This document shows positions 59,666-64,000 of a DNA stretch of 64,000 bases, one piece after another (positions within the stretch are counted from its first letter, which is position 1; each line of letters starts with the position of its first letter). This stretch comes from Streptomyces sp. NBC_00237. Its GTDB lineage: Bacteria > Actinomycetota > Actinomycetes > Streptomycetales > Streptomycetaceae. A program made the position numbers and the translations under genes. The stretch is taken from the NCBI RefSeq assembly GCF_026342435.1, contig NZ_JAPEMT010000001.1, positions 3,094,501 through 3,158,500 of the forward strand. The letters run 5' to 3'. A model generated the notes under the pieces. The model was given only the letters and a program-made list of their open reading frames with translations, was not told the origin of the DNA and did not search any database.

Positions 59666-60775
59666 GTGGCAACCGCCGCAGCCGAGCAGCCCGGTCACAG
59701 CGACCGGACCGGCGAGAAGGCCATGCGCCGAGCGATCGCGCTCGCCGCCCGCGCCCTCGGCGCCACCAGCCCCAATCCCGTCGTCGGATGCGTCATCACC
59801 GACGCCTCGGGCACCCCCGTCGGCGAGGGCTACCACCAGCGTGCGGGAGGCCCGCACGCCGAGGTGCACGCCCTCCGCGACGCGGGCCGGGCGGCCCGTG
59901 GCGGCACCGCCTACGTCACCCTGGAGCCCTGCAACCACACCGGCCGCACCGGTCCCTGCGCGCAGGCCCTCATCGACGCCGGGATCGCCCGCGTCGTCTA
60001 CGCGGTCGGCGACCCGAACCCGCAGGCCACCGGTGGAGCTGACACCCTGCGCGCCGCCGGTCTCCAGGTCGAGCAGGGCCTCCTCGAAGCGGAGGCCGCC
60101 GCCGGGAACACCGCCTGGCTCACCTCCGTACGCCTGCGTCGTCCGTACGTCCTGTGGAAGTACGCCGCCACCCTCGACGGGCGCATCGCCGCCGCCGACG
60201 GCACCAGCCGCTGGATCTCCGGTGCCGAGTCCCGCGCCGACGTGCACCGCCTGCGCGCCGAGGCCGACGCGGTCGTCGTCGGCTCCGGAACGCTGCACGC
60301 CGACGACCCGCACCTCGCCGTCCGGGGCATCGACGGCGCGGTCCAGCCGCTGCGCGTCGTCCTCGACACGAACGCCACGATCACCCCGGGCGCCCGCGTC
60401 CTCGACGACGCCGCGCCCACCCTGATCGCGGTCGCCGAGGACGCGAAGACCGACCTCCCCGACGTCGTACGGCTGCCCCGCACGGGGACAGGACTCGACG
60501 TGAAGGCCCTGCTCAGCGAGTTGTACGAGCGAGGAGCGCGGTCCGTGCTCCTCGAAGGCGGACCCACCCTCGCGGGCGCGTTCGTCGCCGCCGGAGCCGT
60601 AGACAAGGTCGTCGGCTACCTCGCCCCCGTACTCCTCGGCGCGGGCCCCGCCGCCCTCGCCGACGCAGGAATCACCACGATCGCGGACGCGTTGCGCCTC
60701 CAGGTGACCGACACGGTCCGCATCGGCCCCGACCTCCGCATCACCGCCGTCCCCACTGCTTCTAAGGAGCGCTGA
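59666..60775 (+). CDS. ribD: Bifunctional diaminohydroxyphosphoribosylaminopyrimidine deaminase/reductase
   Basis: 369 aa from GTG at 59666 with AGGAGG upstream. N-terminal deaminase with zinc ligands His64, Cys89 and Cys98 (GGPHAEVHAL, LEPCNHTGRTGPC) and catalytic Glu66; C-terminal NADPH-dependent reductase (about 150-369, LWKYAATLDGRIAAADGTSRWISG). Second step pair of riboflavin synthesis. First gene after the FMN riboswitch; ribE follows by 2 bp. Confidence 0.96.
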   Translation: MATAAAEQPGHSDRTGEKAMRRAIALAARALGATSPNPVVGCVITDASGTPVGEGYHQRAGGPHAEVHALRDAGRAARGGTAYVTLEPCNHTGRTGPCAQALIDAGIARVVYAVGDPNPQATGGADTLRAAGLQVEQGLLEAEAAAGNTAWLTSVRLRRPYVLWKYAATLDGRIAAADGTSRWISGAESRADVHRLRAEADAVVVGSGTLHADDPHLAVRGIDGAVQPLRVVLDTNATITPGARVLDDAAPTLIAVAEDAKTDLPDVVRLPRTGTGLDVKALLSELYERGARSVLLEGGPTLAGAFVAAGAVDKVVGYLAPVLLGAGPAALADAGITTIADALRLQVTDTVRIGPDLRITAVPTASKER

Positions 60776-60777
60776 GC

Positions 60778-61392
60778 GTGTTCACCGGAATCGTCGAAGA
60801 ACTGGGTGAGATCACCGCCGTCGAGAACCTCGGCGACTCCTCCCGCTTCCGCCTGCGCGGCCCCCTGGTCACCGAGGACGCGAAACACGGCGACTCCATC
60901 GCCGTCAACGGCGTCTGCCTCACCGTCGTCGACACCGCCGACGGCGAGTTCACCGCCGACGTCATGGCCGAGACCCTCAACCGCTCCAGCCTCGGCGCCC
61001 TCACCGTCGGCTCCCGCGTCAACCTGGAGCGCCCCATGGCGCTCGGCGGACGCCTCGGCGGCCACCTCGTCCAGGGCCACGTCGACGGCACCGGCACCAT
61101 CGTCGACCGCGAGCCCTCCGAGCACTGGGAGATCGTCAAGGTCGCCCTCCCGGACGGGCTCGCCCGGTACGTCGTGGAGAAGGGCTCCATCACGGTCGAC
61201 GGCGTCAGCCTCACCGTGGTCGACGCGGGCGACGACTACTTCACCATCAGCCTCATCCCCACCACCCTCGCGCTGACCACGCTCGGCATCAAGCAGGCCG
61301 GAGACCCGGTCAACCTCGAAGTGGACGTCCTCGCCAAGTACGTCGAGCGGCTGCTCGGCACCCGAACCACCTCCAAGGAGACCGTGAAGTGA
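60778..61392 (+). CDS. ribE: Riboflavin synthase alpha chain
   Basis: 204 aa, GTG start. Two lumazine-binding repeats are visible, each with the [20 protein letters not shown] pattern, and the start [11 protein letters not shown] is characteristic. It joins two molecules of dimethyl-ribityllumazine to riboflavin and a pyrimidine. Stop overlaps ribM. Confidence 0.97.
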   Translation: MFTGIVEELGEITAVENLGDSSRFRLRGPLVTEDAKHGDSIAVNGVCLTVVDTADGEFTADVMAETLNRSSLGALTVGSRVNLERPMALGGRLGGHLVQGHVDGTGTIVDREPSEHWEIVKVALPDGLARYVVEKGSITVDGVSLTVVDAGDDYFTISLIPTTLALTTLGIKQAGDPVNLEVDVLAKYVERLLGTRTTSKETVK

Positions 61393-62042
61393 GCGCCCTG
61401 TCCTGGCTCAACTCCGAAGCCTTCACGGCCTTCGGCCAGCACATCCTGTGGTCCGACATGATCGGCAACAGTGTCGGCCTGCTCGCCCTCGCGCTGGGCT
61501 GGCGGCGCTCCATATGGACCTGGCCCGCCCAGCTCGCCTCCGGCGTCATCCTCGTCGCCGCCTACGCGTCCGTGCACCTCAGCGGCGGTGTCGGCAAGCA
61601 GCTCCTGGTCATCGGCGTCGCCCTGTGGGGCTGGCGGCAGTGGCAGCGCGGCAAGCAGCAGGCGCAGGACGGGACGATCGCCGTCCGCTTCGCCACCTGG
61701 CGCGAGCGCGGCCTGCTGTTCGGCGGCGCGGCGCTGGGCACCCTCGCCGTCGGCGGCCTCTTCACGCTCTTCCCGACGCTGTCCTGGAGCCCGTGGGCCG
61801 ACGCGTACATCTTCGTCGGCACCCTCGTCGCGATGGTGGCCCAAGCCCGTGGCCTGGTCGAGTTCTGGTTCGCCTGGCTGCTCGTCGACCTCGTCGGCGT
61901 CCCGCTCGCCTTCACCAGCGGACTCGCCTTCTCCGGTTTCGTCTACGTCATCTACCTCGCCCTCGTCCTGTGGGGGATGCGGGACTGGTGGCTGCGCTCC
62001 CGCGCCGCCGCCGCGCCCGCACTGGAAGGAGCCACGGCATGA
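61389..62042 (+). CDS. ribM: PnuC-family riboflavin transporter RibM
   Basis: 217 aa with about seven membrane helices; [35 protein letters not shown] and [34 protein letters not shown] match the PnuC/RibM family. RibM of actinobacteria moves riboflavin rather than NMN. It overlaps both neighbours by 4 bp inside the riboflavin operon, which supports a flavin substrate. Confidence 0.93.
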   Translation: MSALSWLNSEAFTAFGQHILWSDMIGNSVGLLALALGWRRSIWTWPAQLASGVILVAAYASVHLSGGVGKQLLVIGVALWGWRQWQRGKQQAQDGTIAVRFATWRERGLLFGGAALGTLAVGGLFTLFPTLSWSPWADAYIFVGTLVAMVAQARGLVEFWFAWLLVDLVGVPLAFTSGLAFSGFVYVIYLALVLWGMRDWWLRSRAAAAPALEGATA

Positions 62043-63385
62043 CCACCGCCCTGAAGCCCGCTCTGACGCCCGCCCCGTACGACAGCCGGGAGGCACTCAT
62101 GGACCTCCACGAGGAATTCGCCCTCGACCCCGTCGAGCAGGCGATCCGTGACATCGGAGCCGGCCGCCCGATCGTCGTGGTCGACGACGAGGACCGCGAG
62201 AACGAGGGCGACCTGATCGTCGCCGCCGAGCTGATCACGCCCGAGATCGTCGCGTTCATGATGAGCGAGTGCCGCGGCCTGATCTGCGCCCCCATGGAGG
62301 GCCCGGAGCTGGAGCGCCTCGCCCTTCCCCAGATGGTCGAGCACAACACCGAGTCGATGCGGACGGCCTTCACCGTCTCCGTCGACGCCTGTGCCGAGCA
62401 CGGCGTGACCACCGGAATCTCCGCCTCCGACCGCGCCGCGACCCTCCGCCTGCTGGCCTCGGGCGACAGCATCCCCGGCGACTTCGTCCGCCCGGGACAT
62501 ATCTTCCCGCTGCGCGCCCGGCCCGGCGGCGTCCTGGTCCGCGACGGCCACACCGAGGCCGCCGTGGACCTGGCCCGTCTCGCCGGACTGCGCCCCGCCG
62601 GAGCCATCGTGGAGATCGCCGACGAGAACGGCGTGATGCTCCGCCTCCCCGAGCTGATCCCCTTCGCCCGCAAGCACGGCCTGACGATCATCTCCATCGA
62701 GGACCTGATCGCATACCGCCGCGCCACCGAGGCCCCCGCCCCCGCCGAGGCCCCCGCCCCCGTCGTCCTGCGCGAGGCCGAGGTCCACCTCCCGACCTCC
62801 GCCGGCGAGTTCACCGCGTACGGCTACCGCGCCCCCGACGGCGTCGAGCACGTCGCCCTCGTCCACGGCGAGATCGGCGACGGCGAGGACGTCCTGGTCC
62901 GGCTCCACTCCGAGTGTCTGACCGGCGACATCTTCCACTCGCTGCGCTGCGACTGCGGCCCCCAGCTCGACGCCTCGCTGCGCAAGGTCACCGAGGCCGG
63001 GCGGGGCGTCGTCGTCTACCTCCGCGGCCACGAGGGCCGAGGCATCGGACTGCTGTCCAAGCTCCGTGCGTACGAACTCCAGGAGCGCGGCGTCGACACC
63101 CTCGACGCCAACCTCGAACTCGGCCTGCCCGCCGACGCCCGCGACTACGCGGCGGGCGCGCAGATCCTCGCCGACCTCGGCGTGCGCAGCCTGCGTCTGA
63201 TGACGAACAACCCGGACAAGATCACCGCGCTGGTACGCAACGGACTCACCGTGAGCGCGCGCGAAGCGATGCCCGTCACGGCGGGCGAGCACAACCTGCG
63301 CTACCTGCGCACCAAGCGGGACCGCATGGGCCACGACCTGCCCTGGCTGGACGGCGCGGCCGCCCCCACCTGCGGCAACCAGTAA
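62039..63385 (+). CDS. ribBA: Bifunctional DHBP synthase/GTP cyclohydrolase II
   Basis: 448 aa. N-terminal 3,4-dihydroxy-2-butanone-4-phosphate synthase (about 30-230) with [18 protein letters not shown] and [14 protein letters not shown]; a Pro/Ala linker ([12 protein letters not shown]); C-terminal GTP cyclohydrolase II (about 250-430) with [18 protein letters not shown] zinc cysteines and GHEGRGIGL. Both halves keep their catalytic motifs, so it can make both riboflavin precursors. Confidence 0.97.
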   Translation: MTTALKPALTPAPYDSREALMDLHEEFALDPVEQAIRDIGAGRPIVVVDDEDRENEGDLIVAAELITPEIVAFMMSECRGLICAPMEGPELERLALPQMVEHNTESMRTAFTVSVDACAEHGVTTGISASDRAATLRLLASGDSIPGDFVRPGHIFPLRARPGGVLVRDGHTEAAVDLARLAGLRPAGAIVEIADENGVMLRLPELIPFARKHGLTIISIEDLIAYRRATEAPAPAEAPAPVVLREAEVHLPTSAGEFTAYGYRAPDGVEHVALVHGEIGDGEDVLVRLHSECLTGDIFHSLRCDCGPQLDASLRKVTEAGRGVVVYLRGHEGRGIGLLSKLRAYELQERGVDTLDANLELGLPADARDYAAGAQILADLGVRSLRLMTNNPDKITALVRNGLTVSAREAMPVTAGEHNLRYLRTKRDRMGHDLPWLDGAAAPTCGNQ

Positions 63386-63421
63386 CCCCACTCAAGAAGC
63401 ACTCAAGAAGAGAGAAACAGC

Positions 63422-63907
63422 GTGAGCGGCAAGGGTGCACCCGAACTGAGCGTCAAGAACTGCAACGACCTGCGGGTGGCGGTGATCGCGGCCCAGTGGC
63501 ACGAGAAGATCATGGACGGCCTCGTCGACGGCGCCCTGCGCGCCCTGCACGAGCTGGGCATCGACGAGCCCACCCTGCTCCGGGTCCCCGGCAGCTTCGA
63601 ACTCCCCGTCGTCGCCAAGGTCCTCGCAGGCCGGGGCTACGACGCGATCGTCGCCCTCGGCGTCGTCATCCGAGGCGGCACTCCCCACTTCGAGTACGTG
63701 TGCCAGGGCGTCACCCACGGCCTCACCCAGGTCTCCGTCGACACCGGCGTCCCGATCGGCTTCGGCGTGCTGACCTGCGACACCGAGGAGCAGGCCCTCG
63801 ACCGCGCCGGGCTCCTCGGCTCCACCGAGGACAAGGGCCACGAGGCCGTCACCGCCGCCGTCGCCACCGCCACCACGCTGCGCACGGTCGCCGAACCCTG
63901 GCGCTGA
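63422..63907 (+). CDS. ribH: 6,7-dimethyl-8-ribityllumazine synthase
   Basis: 161 aa, GTG start. Condenses the two branches of riboflavin synthesis; forms icosahedral or pentameric assemblies. [14 protein letters not shown] and [17 protein letters not shown] are diagnostic, with the catalytic His in the latter. Last rib gene; hisE follows by 35 bp. Confidence 0.97.
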   Translation: MSGKGAPELSVKNCNDLRVAVIAAQWHEKIMDGLVDGALRALHELGIDEPTLLRVPGSFELPVVAKVLAGRGYDAIVALGVVIRGGTPHFEYVCQGVTHGLTQVSVDTGVPIGFGVLTCDTEEQALDRAGLLGSTEDKGHEAVTAAVATATTLRTVAEPWR

Positions 63908-63942
63908 GTGCCTCAGACGGACCCCGTACTCTAAGGACCATC

Positions 63943-64000
63943 ATGGCCAACAAGACTTTCGAAGAGCTCTTCACCGAGCTCCAGCAGAAGGCCGCCAACG
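63943..64000 (+). CDS. hisE: Phosphoribosyl-ATP pyrophosphatase (5' end only)
   Basis: 19 codons visible, starting ATG at 63943 with AAGGA upstream: ANKTFEELFTELQQKAAN, the typical HisE N-terminus. The gene runs off the right edge. Position after ribH is the conserved Streptomyces order. Confidence 0.9.
   Translation, partial: MANKTFEELFTELQQKAAN

Overview
The window is a stretch of Streptomyces chromosome (or a very close relative). The DNA is GC-rich with G/C-ending codons, GTG and TTG starts are common, and the gene order efp-nusB-bldD-pyrR-pyrBC-carAB-pyrDF-mihF-gmk-rpoZ-coaBC-metK-priA-fmt-rsmB-rpe is the conserved core order of that genus. BldD, sIHF, a glucan-binding-type secretome (GH6, GH18) and DasR-type operators all fit. 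I see no phage, plasmid, insertion sequence, CRISPR or biosynthetic gene cluster.

Layout. 1-2532: tail of a P-loop kinase-like gene, an aminopeptidase P-like protein with an altered metal centre, EF-P and NusB. 2791-3291: bldD on the minus strand. 3532-13610: the pyrimidine operon pyrR-pyrB-pyrC-(membrane protein)-carA-carB-pyrD-pyrF, preceded by an RNA hairpin that looks like a PyrR site covering the pyrR ribosome binding site. 13946-25880: housekeeping genes mihF, gmk, rpoZ, coaBC, metK, priA, an HTH protein, fmt, rsmB, rpe. 26034-33345: a sugar-binding-type regulator, then a peptide ABC importer split over a divergent promoter (permeases and a double ATPase leftward, lipoprotein receptor rightward). 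33678-35755: a VOC protein and GuaB1.

35850-42749 holds an orphan response regulator and a compact stress-signalling island: a SigB/SigF-type sigma factor faces a leftward operon encoding RsbR, RsbS, RsbT, a fused RsbT-like ATPase/RsbX-like phosphatase, an RsbU-like phosphatase, an RsbV-like STAS protein and an RsbW-like ATPase. This is a complete sensor-to-sigma partner-switching chain in about 6 kb. 44343-49986 holds an amino-acid permease, an Lrp/AsnC regulator, a small secreted protein, and DavA- and DavB-like enzymes, which together suggest lysine uptake and conversion to 5-aminovalerate.

50011-59076: a DUF5995 protein, a GH6 cellulase-like protein, a nucleobase permease, a divergent MFS/ROK pair with a palindromic operator, and a GH18 chitinase with two DasR-like sites in its promoter. 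59359-64000: an FMN riboswitch and the riboflavin operon ribD-ribE-ribM-ribBA-ribH, ending in the start of hisE.

A recurring oddity is short tandem duplication starting at or spanning the stop codon of several genes (metK, fmt, the 26034 regulator, davA, the ROK gene).
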